NCBI RefSeq assembly: GCF_041154485.1
Contig: NZ_AP028669.1
Span: 3,968,001 to 4,032,000, forward strand
DNA from: Variovorax sp. V93
GTDB taxonomy: Bacteria; Pseudomonadota; Gammaproteobacteria; Burkholderiales; Burkholderiaceae_C
Length of the DNA stretch: 64,000 nucleotides
Reading direction: 5' to 3'
The stretch's first letter is position 1, and every line of letters begins with the position of its first letter. Positions 1-8,006 of this stretch are shown in pieces. A program made the translations under genes and the position numbers. The notes below the pieces were generated by a model, which saw nothing but the letters and a program-made list of their open reading frames with translations, ran no database searches and was not told where the DNA came from.

Positions 1-417
1 TATTGCGTGGCCTCGGGCAAGGCCCTGCTCGCCGCGGCCGCGCCGGACCTTTCCGCGCTGCACGAGCGCCTCGGCACGCTCGCGGCGCACACGAAGCACA
101 GCATCACCAGCTTCGATGCCCTTCTCTCGGAACTCGAACGCACGCGCGTTCGCGGCTATGCGGAAAACCGCGAGGAATGGCGCCTGGGCGTCTGCGGTCT
201 CGGCGTGCCGGTGTTCAACGCGCGCGGCGAGGCGGTCGCGGCCGTCGGCATGAGCGTGCCCTCGATCCGCTTCGCGCGGACGCAGGCGCGCGGACTGGCC
301 GACCGCCTCATGGCCTGCGCGCGCGACGCGAGCGTCACGCTCGGCTACCGGGCAAGCCCGGTGCCGGCCTCGGCGCCGCTGCCGGCATCCACCACAAGGA
401 GAAGGAGACTCGAATGA
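1..417 (+). CDS. IclR-family transcriptional regulator, C-terminal part (5' end outside window)
   Basis: The reading frame is open from base 1 and the first residues read YCVASGKALLA, the conserved start of the IclR effector-binding domain. Further on, GLGVPVFNARGEAVAAVGMS is the usual IclR core strand. The DNA-binding half lies upstream of the window. The visible 138 residues end in a Pro/Ala-rich tail. The TGA stop overlaps the ATG of the next gene (ATGA at 414-417), so the regulator is probably co-transcribed with the sulfoacetate-type genes that follow and is likely their local regulator. That role is inferred from position only. Confidence 0.85.
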   Translation, partial: YCVASGKALLAAAAPDLSALHERLGTLAAHTKHSITSFDALLSELERTRVRGYAENREEWRLGVCGLGVPVFNARGEAVAAVGMSVPSIRFARTQARGLADRLMACARDASVTLGYRASPVPASAPLPASTTRRRRLE

Positions 418-1406
418 AGCTGTTGTTCCCCGCCCCCTGGCTGCGCGCCGCGCTGCTGGCGGCCGCCACGCTGGCTGTGCCTTTTGCCGCGCAGGCGCAA
501 AACGGCACCGACTATCCGAACAAGCCGATCCGGCTCGTCGTGCCCTACCCGCCCGGCGGCGGCACCGACGTGATCGCGCGCATCGTGCAGGAGCGCTTCT
601 CGTCGCTGCTCGGCCAGCAGGTGCTGATCGACAACCGCGGCGGCGCGGCCGGCTCCATCGGCACCGAGATCGTGGCCAAGGCCGCGCCCGACGGCTACAC
701 GGTGCTGTTCACGCTGTCTTCGCACACCATCAACCCGGCGATCTACACCAAGCTCTCCTTCGACACCGCGAAAGACTTCGCGCCCGTGGGCCTGGTCGCC
801 TCGCTGCCGCAGATCCTGGTGGCCAACACGCAGTTCGCACCCAATACCGTGGCCGAACTGGTGGCGCTCGCCAAGGCCAAGCCGGGATCGCTGTCCTTCG
901 CCTCGGTGGGCAACGGCTCGCCCGGACACCTGGCGGGCGAGCTGCTGAAGCTGCGCACCGGCACCCAGATGACGCACATCCCCTACCGCGGCGGCGGCCC
1001 GGCCGTGACCGACGTGATGGGCGGGCAGGTGCCGCTGCTGTGGGTGTCGATTCCCGCGGCCGCGCAGTTCGTGAAGGCCGGCAAGCTCAAGGCGCTGGCG
1101 GTGTCGACCACCAGGCGCAGCGCGGCCTTTCCCGACGTGCCCACGATGCAGGAAGCGGGCATTGCCGATTTCGACGTCGATTCCTGGTACGCGGTGTTCG
1201 TGCCTGCGAAGACGCCGCAGCCCACCATCGACAGGCTCAACCGCGTCATCAACACGGTGGTCAAGGAACCGGAGATCCGCGACAAGCTGCTGGCGCAAGG
1301 CAGCGAAGGCGTCGGCGGCACGCCGGAGCAATTGGGCAAGGTGGTGGCGACGGAGCTCGTGCGCTGGCAGAAGCTCGCCAAGGAAGCCAGCATCAAGGTG
1401 GATTGA
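414..1406 (+). CDS. Bug-family (tripartite tricarboxylate transporter) periplasmic substrate-binding protein
   Basis: A 330-residue protein with a Sec signal peptide (residues about 1-27, ending in AQAQ) followed by YPNKPIRLVVPYPPGGGTD, the signature opening of Bug/TctC proteins. The motif with GGAAGSIGTE around residue 80 and the HIPYRGGGPA stretch are typical ligand-loop regions. Bug proteins bind small carboxylates in the periplasm and usually feed a TctAB-type permease, which is not in this window. The ATG overlaps the stop of the upstream IclR gene. Placement directly before an acylating aldehyde dehydrogenase, a CoA ligase and a TauE-type exporter suggests a sulfonated carboxylate ligand such as sulfoacetate. 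The ligand is an inference. Confidence 0.93.
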   Translation: MKLLFPAPWLRAALLAAATLAVPFAAQAQNGTDYPNKPIRLVVPYPPGGGTDVIARIVQERFSSLLGQQVLIDNRGGAAGSIGTEIVAKAAPDGYTVLFTLSSHTINPAIYTKLSFDTAKDFAPVGLVASLPQILVANTQFAPNTVAELVALAKAKPGSLSFASVGNGSPGHLAGELLKLRTGTQMTHIPYRGGGPAVTDVMGGQVPLLWVSIPAAAQFVKAGKLKALAVSTTRRSAAFPDVPTMQEAGIADFDVDSWYAVFVPAKTPQPTIDRLNRVINTVVKEPEIRDKLLAQGSEGVGGTPEQLGKVVATELVRWQKLAKEASIKVD

Positions 1407-1424
1407 CCCGCAACAGGCAGACCC

Positions 1425-2864
1425 ATGGAAAACTCATCCGCACCCTCTTCCCCCATCGCCGAGCTCGTGGCGCGCGCCCGCGCTGCGCAACGCATCTACG
1501 AAACCTGGTCGCAAGAACAGGTCGACACCGCGGTGGTGGCCGCGGGCTGGGCCATCATCGAGCCCGCGCGCAACCGCGAGCTGGCCGAGCTGGCCGTGGC
1601 CGATACCGGCGTGGGCAACGTCGAGGACAAGGTGCGCAAGAACCACCGCAAGACCTTCGGCCTGCTGCGCGACCTGCGCGGCGCGCGCTCGGTGGGCGTG
1701 ATCTCCGAAGATCCGGCGCGCGGCATCGTCGAGATCGCGCGGCCCGTGGGCGTGGTGTGCGCGGTCACGCCGTCCACCAACCCCGGCGCCACGCCGGCCA
1801 ACAAGATCATCAATGCGCTCAAGGGGCGCAACGCGGTCATCGTGGCGCCATCGCCCAAGGGCTGGTCGACCGCGGCGCGGCTGATCGAGTTCATCCATGC
1901 GCAGTTCGACCGCATCGGCGCGCCGCGCGACCTGGTGCAGCTGCTGCCTTCGCCGGTCAACAAGCAGTCGACCGCCGAGCTGATGCGCCTGTGCGACCTG
2001 GTGGTGGCCACCGGCTCGCAGGCCAACGTGCGTGCGGCCTACGCCAGCGGCACGCCGGCCTTCGGCGTGGGCGCGGGCAACGTGGCGGGCATCGTCGACG
2101 AAACGGCCGACGTGAACGCGGCAGCCGATCGCATCCTGCTTTCCAAGACCTTCGACAACGCGACCAGCTGCTCATCGGAGAACAGCCTGGTGATCGTGGA
2201 CGCGGTGCGCGCGCAGATGCTCTCGGCGCTGAAGGACCGCGGCGCGTTCATGCTCGCGGCCGCGCAGAAGGCCACGCTGCAGTCGCTGATGTGGCCCGAA
2301 GGCAAGCTCTCCGCCGCCGTCATCGGCCAGTCCGCGCGCGTGATCGCCGAGCGCGCGGCCGCCCTCGACGGCGCCAACCGCGAAGGCTGGCTGGCCATTG
2401 CGGCACGCGATCCGCGCATCCTCATGGTGGCCGAGGACGGCGTGGGCCACGCGCATCCGTTCTCGGGCGAGAAGCTGAGCCCGGTGCTGGCGATCTATTC
2501 GGCGCGCGATTTCGATGAAGCCGCCGCCACGGTCGAGCGCATCTACGCCTACGAGGGCGCGGGCCATTCGGTCGGCCTGCACAGCACGGTGCCCGAACGC
2601 GCGTTGACGCTGGGCCTCACGCTGCCGGTGTCGCGCGTGATCGTCGACCAGGCGCACTGCATCGCCACCGGCGGCAGCTTCGACAACGGCCTGCCGTTCT
2701 CGCTTTCGATGGGCTGCGGCACCTGGGGCAGGAACAACTTCTCGGACAACATGAATTACCGGCACTACCTGAACATCACGCGCGTTTCGCGGCCGATTCC
2801 GGAGCGGGTGCCCAGCGAGGACGAGATCTTCGGCGCGTTCTTCGCCGAATACGGTGCGGCATGA
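1425..2864 (+). CDS. sauS: CoA-acylating aldehyde dehydrogenase, probable sulfoacetaldehyde dehydrogenase (SauS-like)
   Basis: A 479-residue protein of the acylating branch of the aldehyde dehydrogenase superfamily (AdhE/EutE/SauS type), which interconverts an acyl-CoA and its aldehyde with NAD(P)H. Cofactor-domain motifs are VTPSTNPGATPANKIINALK (about residues 118-137) and VVATGSQANVRAAY. The catalytic cysteine is Cys249 in FDNATSCSSEN. FGVGAGN is also conserved in the family. The next gene is an AMP-forming CoA ligase and the one after it a TauE/SafE exporter, matching the logic of the sulfoacetate pathway (SauT makes sulfoacetyl-CoA, SauS reduces it to sulfoacetaldehyde). No xsc gene for the following step is in the window. 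A generic acetaldehyde or other acyl-aldehyde dehydrogenase remains possible. Confidence 0.75.
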   Translation: MENSSAPSSPIAELVARARAAQRIYETWSQEQVDTAVVAAGWAIIEPARNRELAELAVADTGVGNVEDKVRKNHRKTFGLLRDLRGARSVGVISEDPARGIVEIARPVGVVCAVTPSTNPGATPANKIINALKGRNAVIVAPSPKGWSTAARLIEFIHAQFDRIGAPRDLVQLLPSPVNKQSTAELMRLCDLVVATGSQANVRAAYASGTPAFGVGAGNVAGIVDETADVNAAADRILLSKTFDNATSCSSENSLVIVDAVRAQMLSALKDRGAFMLAAAQKATLQSLMWPEGKLSAAVIGQSARVIAERAAALDGANREGWLAIAARDPRILMVAEDGVGHAHPFSGEKLSPVLAIYSARDFDEAAATVERIYAYEGAGHSVGLHSTVPERALTLGLTLPVSRVIVDQAHCIATGGSFDNGLPFSLSMGCGTWGRNNFSDNMNYRHYLNITRVSRPIPERVPSEDEIFGAFFAEYGAA

Positions 2865-2914
2865 GCCGCTGGGCCGCTCCCAAGGCGAATACCGCAGTGC
2901 GTAGCACGGAGGTT
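2860..2914 (+). repeat. Spacer repeat copy A carrying the ribosome binding site of the CoA ligase gene
   Basis: The spacer from the stop of the dehydrogenase to the next start resembles the spacer at 4444-4504. Both open with GCATGAGCCGC, contain a GGCCG.TCC.AAG core and end in GGAGGT a few bases before the next start codon. The GGAGG at the 3' end is a strong Shine-Dalgarno site for the ATG at 2920. The similarity suggests a recurrent intergenic element, judged by eye only. Confidence 0.5.
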
Positions 2915-2919
2915 GCCTT

Positions 2920-4449
2920 ATGACCGTGACAGCCTCCACCGTTCATGAGCTGATCGAGCTGCAGGCGGCGGCACAGCCGCAGGCGGCGTACGCGCTGTCC
3001 ACCGAAAGCGGGCACGGCATCGGTTTCGGCGAACTCGCGCGCGGCTGCCGCACGGTGGCGGCGGTGCTGCGCGCGCAAGGCGCGCGGCCGGGCGACACGG
3101 TGTCGGTCGTCATGCCCAATGGGCTGCAGACGCTGCGCGTGCTGCTCGGCGCGATGCACGGCGGCCTGTGCGTGAATCCGGTCAACCTGTTGTCGCAGCC
3201 CGAGCAGATGCGCTACGTGCTCGCGCATTCGGATTGCCGCGTGGCGTGCGTGGCGCCCGAGTGGGAAGAACGGGTGCGCGCGATGATGGTGGACGTCGGC
3301 CGGCCGGTGGACCTGCTGGTGGTCGATCCCGACGCGCACGTGCTGCCGGGCGAATCCGATGCGAGCGGCGTGGACGGCGCGTTCCCGGCACCGCCCGCGC
3401 CCGATGACGTGGCCCTGCTGATGTACACCTCCGGCACCACCGGCATGCCCAAGGGCGTGATGCTCACGCAAGCCAACCTCGCGGCCAACGCGCATGCGAT
3501 CAGCGCCGAGCACGCGCTGCAGCCCGCCGACCGGGTGCTGGCCGTGTTGCCGCTCTATCACATCAACGCCTTCTGCGTGACCATGCTCGCGCCACTCGCC
3601 CACGGCGGCAGCCTGGCGATGCCGCCACGGTTCTCGGCCGGCCGCTTCTGGCAGCAGGCATCGGGCATGCGATGCAGTTGGATCAACGTGGTGCCCACCA
3701 TGATCTCGTACCTGCTCGAAGGCGAAGAGCCGCCGCGCGCGCAGACGGCTTCCATCCGCTTCTGCCGCTCGGCATCGGCCGCGCTGCCGCCGGAGCACCA
3801 CCGCGCCTTCGAACAGAAGTTCGGCATCGGCATCATCGAGACCATGGGGCTCACCGAAACGGCAGCGCCCGCTTTTTCCAACCCGCTCGACCCCGCGCTG
3901 CGCAAACTGGGCTCGGTGGGCCGCGCCTCGGGCTGCGAGGCGCGCGTCATCGATGCCGCGCTGGCCGAGGTGCCCGACGGCAGCACCGGCGAGCTGGCCA
4001 TCCGCGGCCCCAACGTGATGCGCGGCTACTACAAGAACGACGAAGCCACGCGCGCGAGTTTCACGCCCGACGGATGGCTGCGCACCGGCGACCTCGGCCA
4101 CCGCGATGCCGATGGCTTCTTCTTCGTGACCGGCCGCATCAAGGAGCTGATCATCAAGGGCGGCGAGAACATCGCGCCGCGCGAGATCGACGAGGCGCTG
4201 CTGCGGCACCCCGCGGTGCTCGAGGCCGCGGCGGTGGGCGTGCCCGACCGCCACTACGGCCAGGAGATCGGCGTGTGCATCGTGCTGCGCGACGGCTGCG
4301 CCTGCACCGAAGACGAGCTGCGCGCCTTCTGCGCCGAGGTGCTCGGCCGCTACAAGGCGCCGGGCCACTACCGCTTCGTGGCGGACCTGCCGCGCGGGCC
4401 TTCCGGAAAGGTGCAGCGCCTGAAGCTGCTGCCGCTGTTCGAAGCATGA
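2920..4449 (+). CDS. sauT: AMP-forming acyl-CoA ligase, probable sulfoacetate-CoA ligase (SauT-like)
   Basis: A 509-residue ANL-superfamily enzyme that activates a carboxylate with ATP and CoA. Motifs in order: LLMYTSGTTGMPKGVMLT (P-loop A3, about residues 166-183), MGLTETAAP (A5), GWLRTGDLG (A7), GRIKELIIKGGENIAPREID (A8 hinge) and PRGPSGKVQRLKL with the C-terminal catalytic lysine (A10). An unusually good Shine-Dalgarno (GGAGG) precedes the ATG. It follows the acylating aldehyde dehydrogenase and precedes a TauE/SafE exporter, so sulfoacetate is the best-supported substrate. The family alone would equally fit other short or hydroxy-carboxylates. Confidence 0.75.
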   Translation: MTVTASTVHELIELQAAAQPQAAYALSTESGHGIGFGELARGCRTVAAVLRAQGARPGDTVSVVMPNGLQTLRVLLGAMHGGLCVNPVNLLSQPEQMRYVLAHSDCRVACVAPEWEERVRAMMVDVGRPVDLLVVDPDAHVLPGESDASGVDGAFPAPPAPDDVALLMYTSGTTGMPKGVMLTQANLAANAHAISAEHALQPADRVLAVLPLYHINAFCVTMLAPLAHGGSLAMPPRFSAGRFWQQASGMRCSWINVVPTMISYLLEGEEPPRAQTASIRFCRSASAALPPEHHRAFEQKFGIGIIETMGLTETAAPAFSNPLDPALRKLGSVGRASGCEARVIDAALAEVPDGSTGELAIRGPNVMRGYYKNDEATRASFTPDGWLRTGDLGHRDADGFFFVTGRIKELIIKGGENIAPREIDEALLRHPAVLEAAAVGVPDRHYGQEIGVCIVLRDGCACTEDELRAFCAEVLGRYKAPGHYRFVADLPRGPSGKVQRLKLLPLFEA

Positions 4450-4504
4450 GCCGCCGCCCGGCCGTTCCGAAGACGGCTCGCGCCGCAGCGCGCAGCGCGG
4501 AGGT
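4444..4504 (+). repeat. Spacer repeat copy B carrying the ribosome binding site of the exporter gene
   Basis: Second copy of the spacer seen at 2860-2914, with the same GCATGAGCCGC opening around the stop codon, the same GGCCG.TCC.AAG core, a CGCAG-rich middle and a terminal CGGAGGT that serves the GTG start at 4511. The two copies differ at many positions, mainly in the middle. Confidence 0.45.
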
Positions 4505-4510
4505 CATTCG

Positions 4511-5311
4511 GTGACGCCGGCGGAACTGCTGGTGCCGCCGCTGGCGCCGGCGCTGCTCGCCTACAGCCTGTGCGTGGTGTTCGCGGCCGGTGTGGTGCGC
4601 GGCTTCGCGGGCTTCGGCTTCTCGGCTGTCACCGTGGCGGGGCTCTCGCTGGTGGTGTCGCCCGCGCTCGTGGTGCCGGCCATCTTCATGCTCGAGATCC
4701 TTGCAAGCCTGAGCCAGCTGCGCGGCATCGCGCGCGACGTCGACCTGCCCTGGCTGGGCTGGCTGATGCTGGGCAACCTGCTGTTCATTCCGCTCGGCGT
4801 CGCGTTGCTGGCCTGGCTGCCCGAAACGCCGCTGCGCCTGCTGATCGGCGCGCTACTGATGGCCGCCGCGCTGCTGCTGCGTGCCGGCACGCGGGCCACG
4901 CTCGTGCCCACGCGCGCGGTGCGCTTCGCGGCCGGGCTGGTCTCGGGCTTCATCAACGGCGTGGCGGCCATCGGCGGCATTGCCATTGCGGTGCTGCTGA
5001 GCACCACCGCCATGGCGCCGGCCGCCCTGCGCGCGACCATGATTGCGCTGCTGCTCTTCAGCGACGTGGTGTCGCTCGCCAGCGCCGCGCTCATGCCCAC
5101 GGCCGCGCATGCCTCGGGCCACCTGCTCGGGGCCGGCACGCTGAAGTGGGCGCTGTGGCTCGCGCCCGCGATGCTGGCCGGCATCTGGTGGGGCCAGCGC
5201 TCGTTCAAGGGCGTGTCGCCCGCGCAGTTCCGCCGGCATGTGCTGAACCTGCTGGTGGCACTGGCGGCGGTGAGCGTGGCGCGCTCGGTGGTCTCGCTGG
5301 CAATGGCCTGA
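4511..5311 (+). CDS. TauE/SafE-family sulfite/organosulfonate exporter
   Basis: A 266-residue polytopic inner-membrane protein with about seven to eight hydrophobic segments. The duplicated family signature is visible as VRGFAGFGFSAVTVAG near residue 30 and GLVSGFINGVAAIGGIAIAV near residue 140. The start is GTG, chosen because GGAGGT lies nine bases upstream and no better ATG is available. TauE/SafE proteins export sulfite or related anions. The position behind SauS/SauT-like genes fits disposal of sulfite released from a C2 sulfonate. The gene is last in its operon and faces the convergent IclR gene. Confidence 0.88.
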   Translation: MTPAELLVPPLAPALLAYSLCVVFAAGVVRGFAGFGFSAVTVAGLSLVVSPALVVPAIFMLEILASLSQLRGIARDVDLPWLGWLMLGNLLFIPLGVALLAWLPETPLRLLIGALLMAAALLLRAGTRATLVPTRAVRFAAGLVSGFINGVAAIGGIAIAVLLSTTAMAPAALRATMIALLLFSDVVSLASAALMPTAAHASGHLLGAGTLKWALWLAPAMLAGIWWGQRSFKGVSPAQFRRHVLNLLVALAAVSVARSVVSLAMA

Positions 5312-5435
5312 CCGGCAAGGGCGCCCCGCCCTGGCTATGCTGCGCGCGACATGCCCACTTCTTCTTCGCGGGCAGCCGTGGCCGCTGCTGCTGCAGTGGC
5401 GCTGACGCGTAGCGCTGGCGGCCAACGGCCCGGGC

Positions 5436-6251
5436 TCAGAGCAGCGCGCCCATGCGCTGCGCGGCGGCCTTCAGCGCATCGATGCGCTTCACCGCCTCTT
5501 CCATCGACATGCGCGCCGTCGGCGCATGCACCGCGAGCGCCGCGCGCACCTGCCCGGCCGCGTCGCGCACCGGCACCGCCACGGCCACCAGCCCCGCGAT
5601 GAATTCCTCGCAGTCGCGCGAATAGCCGCGCTTCGCGATCGCATCGCACTCGGCGCGCAGCGCATCGGCCTTGACGAGCGTGTTGGCCGTCATGCGCGCG
5701 AGCGGCAGCCGGTCGATGAGCGCATCGCGCTCCTTCTTCGGCATCTGCGCCAGGAACAGCTTGCCGCTCGCGGTGCAGTGCAGCGGCACGTGCGAGCCCA
5801 CGTCGAGCGTGAGCCGCAGCGGCCACTGCGCCTCCACGCGGTCGAGGTACAGCACCTGGGCGCCGTCGAGCGTGGTGAGGTTGCAGGTCTCGCCGACCTG
5901 CCGCACGAGTTCGGACAGCACCTCGTGCCGCAGGCCGCGCACCGTGCCGTGGTTCAGGGTGTCGAAGGCCAGCTTGCGCAGCGCAGGGCCGACGCTGAAC
6001 GAACGCTCGTCCACGTCGCGCGCCAGGAAGCCGGTGGCCAGCAGCTGGGTGCAGATGCGGTGCGCCGTGCCCTTGGGCAGCCCCAGCTGCGCGGCCAGGT
6101 CGGCGAGCGTGAGGGGGCGGCCTTCGCTGGCCAACAGGGCCAGCAGGCGCAGGCTGCGCTCGGCCGACGAGCCGGAGGCGGACTCCTCCGCGGCGGGCAC
6201 GGAAAGCGAGGGCGAAGACACGGCGGCTGCGGGGCGCGCGGGACGTGGCAT
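5436..6251 (-). CDS. IclR-family transcriptional regulator of the divergent GMC oxidoreductase operon
   Basis: A complete 271-residue IclR protein. It has a Pro/Ala/Ser-rich N-terminal tail (about 1-28), a winged helix-turn-helix (about 30-90, with TLADLAAQLGLPKGTAHRIC) and the effector domain (about 105-265, with LHCTASGKLFLAQM and the hallmark FIAGLVAVAVPVRDAAGQV). It is transcribed away from the GMC oxidoreductase and MHS transporter genes, and the shared region holds the dyad at 6271-6285. It therefore probably controls both directions. IclR members may repress or activate, and the sequence does not decide which. Confidence 0.93.
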   Translation of the reverse strand: MPRPARPAAAVSSPSLSVPAAEESASGSSAERSLRLLALLASEGRPLTLADLAAQLGLPKGTAHRICTQLLATGFLARDVDERSFSVGPALRKLAFDTLNHGTVRGLRHEVLSELVRQVGETCNLTTLDGAQVLYLDRVEAQWPLRLTLDVGSHVPLHCTASGKLFLAQMPKKERDALIDRLPLARMTANTLVKADALRAECDAIAKRGYSRDCEEFIAGLVAVAVPVRDAAGQVRAALAVHAPTARMSMEEAVKRIDALKAAAQRMGALL

Positions 6252-6270
6252 GCGGGTAAACCTTAAAAAT

Positions 6271-6285
6271 GGAACATTGCGTTCC
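6271..6285. promoter_or_regulatory. Candidate IclR operator (perfect dyad)
   Basis: The sequence GGAACATTGCGTTCC is a perfect inverted repeat with 5-base arms and a 5-base spacer, 20 bases upstream of the IclR start codon and 63 bases upstream of the GMC gene start. IclR proteins bind short pseudo-palindromes of this size. A further half-site, TGTTCCA, occurs at about 6324-6330 and could be a second contact. Confidence 0.55.
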
Positions 6286-6347
6286 GAAAATCAATGACCT
6301 AGGATGCAAGCAAGCGAAGCGATTGTTCCACTCCCCGGGTGCCCTGC

Positions 6348-8006
6348 ATGCGTGATGAAGAGTTCGACTACATCGTCGTCGGCGCCGGTTCGGCCGGCTG
6401 CGTGCTGGCCGGCCGGCTGAGCGAAGACCCGGCCACGCGCGTGCTGCTGCTCGAGGCGGGCCCGGTGGACAGGTCGCTCTGGATCCACCTGCCCATCGGC
6501 TACGGCAAGACGATGTGGAGCCCCACCTACAACTGGCGCTTCGAGACCGACCCCGACCCGAACATGAACGGCCGGCGCATCTACTGGCCCCGGGGCAAGA
6601 CGCTGGGCGGCTCGAGCTCGATCAACGGGCTGATCTACATCCGCGGCCAGCGCGAGGACTACGACCACTGGGCCGCGCTCGGCAATGCGGGCTGGGGCTA
6701 CGACGACGTGCTGCCCTACTTCATCCGCTCCGAAGGCAACCAGCGCGGCGCGAACGCCTTCCATGGCGGCGACGGGCCGCTGAAGGTGTCGGACATCGCG
6801 GCGAAGCACGAACTCATCGAGGCCTTCATCGGCGGCGCGCAGCAGATCGGCGTGCCGCGCACCGACGACTTCAACGGCGCCGCGCAGGAAGGCGCGGGCT
6901 ACTATCAGCTCACCACGCACAAGGGTTGGCGCTGCAGCACGGCCAAGGCCTACCTGGTGCCGGCGCGCCACCGGCCCAACCTGCGCATCGAGACGGACGC
7001 GCTGGCCAGTCGGCTGGTGTTCGACGGCCGGCGCGCCGTGGGCGTGAGCTACCGCCAGGGCGGCGAGATGAAGACCGCGCGCTGCCGCGCCGAGGTGCTG
7101 CTTTCGGCCGGCTCGATCCAGTCGCCGCAGCTGCTGCAGCTCTCGGGCATCGGCCCGCGCGCGCTGCTCGAACGCATGGGCATCCCGGCGGTTCACGAAC
7201 TGCCCGGCGTGGGCGAGAACCTGCAGGACCACCTGCAGATCCGGCTCGGCTACGAGTGCAGCAAGCCCATCACCACCAACGACCAGCTCAACTCCTGGTT
7301 CGGCCAGGCGAGCATGGGCCTGGAATGGCTGATGCGCCGCACCGGCCCGCTCGCGGTGGGCATCAACCAGGGCGGCTGCTTCATGCGCGCGCTGAAGGAC
7401 GACAGCGGCCGGCCGGTGGCCGCCACGCCCGACATCCAGTTCCACGTGGCCACGCTCTCGGCCGACATGGCGGGCGGCAAGGTGCATCCGTATTCGGGCT
7501 TCACGATGTCGGTGTGCCAGCTGCGGCCCGAGTCGCGCGGACATGTGCGCATCCGTTCGCTCGACGCGGCCGAGCCGCCCGAGATGCAGCCCAACTACCT
7601 GGCCACCGAGCTCGACCGCGCCACCACCGTGGCCGGCGTGAAGGCGGCGCGCGCCATTGCAGAGGCGCCCGCGATGCGGCCCTATGTGAAGCGCGAGGTC
7701 AAGCCCGGCCCCGAGGCCGCGAGCGACGCCGACCTGCTGGAGTTCTGCCGCAACAACGGCGCCACCATCTTCCACCCCACGGGCACCTGCCGCATGGGCA
7801 GGGACCCGCTCGCGGTGGTCGATGCGCGCCTGCGCGTGCATGGGGTGGCCGGGCTGCGCGTGATCGACTGCTCGGCCATGCCCACGCTGGTGTCGGGCAA
7901 CACCAACGCACCGGCCGTGATGATGGCCGAGAAGGCCGTCGACATGATCAGGGAGGACGTGAGGGCGGCAGCCGCCGCGACAACCACATCGGAGACTACG
8001 ACATGA
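6348..8006 (+). CDS. GMC-family FAD-dependent oxidoreductase (choline/alcohol dehydrogenase-like)
   Basis: A 552-residue glucose-methanol-choline oxidoreductase. The N-terminal ADP-binding fold reads DYIVVGAGSAGCVLAGRL, followed by GMC signature 1 (GKTLGGSSSINGLIYIRG, about residue 85) and signature 2 (GSIQSPQLLQLSGIGP, about residue 255). The C-terminal active site has FHPTGTCRMG with the catalytic His and SGNTNAPA with the paired Asn. It oxidises an alcohol substrate, and no signal peptide is visible, so it should be cytoplasmic. An in-frame GTG lies nine bases further upstream at 6339, but the ATG at 6348 starts directly before the FAD fold. The stop overlaps the transporter start, so uptake and oxidation of one substrate are coupled. 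The substrate is unknown. Confidence 0.92.
   Translation: MRDEEFDYIVVGAGSAGCVLAGRLSEDPATRVLLLEAGPVDRSLWIHLPIGYGKTMWSPTYNWRFETDPDPNMNGRRIYWPRGKTLGGSSSINGLIYIRGQREDYDHWAALGNAGWGYDDVLPYFIRSEGNQRGANAFHGGDGPLKVSDIAAKHELIEAFIGGAQQIGVPRTDDFNGAAQEGAGYYQLTTHKGWRCSTAKAYLVPARHRPNLRIETDALASRLVFDGRRAVGVSYRQGGEMKTARCRAEVLLSAGSIQSPQLLQLSGIGPRALLERMGIPAVHELPGVGENLQDHLQIRLGYECSKPITTNDQLNSWFGQASMGLEWLMRRTGPLAVGINQGGCFMRALKDDSGRPVAATPDIQFHVATLSADMAGGKVHPYSGFTMSVCQLRPESRGHVRIRSLDAAEPPEMQPNYLATELDRATTVAGVKAARAIAEAPAMRPYVKREVKPGPEAASDADLLEFCRNNGATIFHPTGTCRMGRDPLAVVDARLRVHGVAGLRVIDCSAMPTLVSGNTNAPAVMMAEKAVDMIREDVRAAAAATTTSETTT

Noticed and set aside
345..1331. Long open frame antisense to the Bug binding-protein gene
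   Set aside because: Arg/His/Gly-rich translation typical of antisense frames in GC-rich DNA. The plus-strand gene has clear family motifs.
2776..4368. 530-residue antisense frame across the CoA ligase gene
   Set aside because: Composition rich in His, Arg and Ala with no domain. It lies entirely opposite a gene with all ANL motifs.
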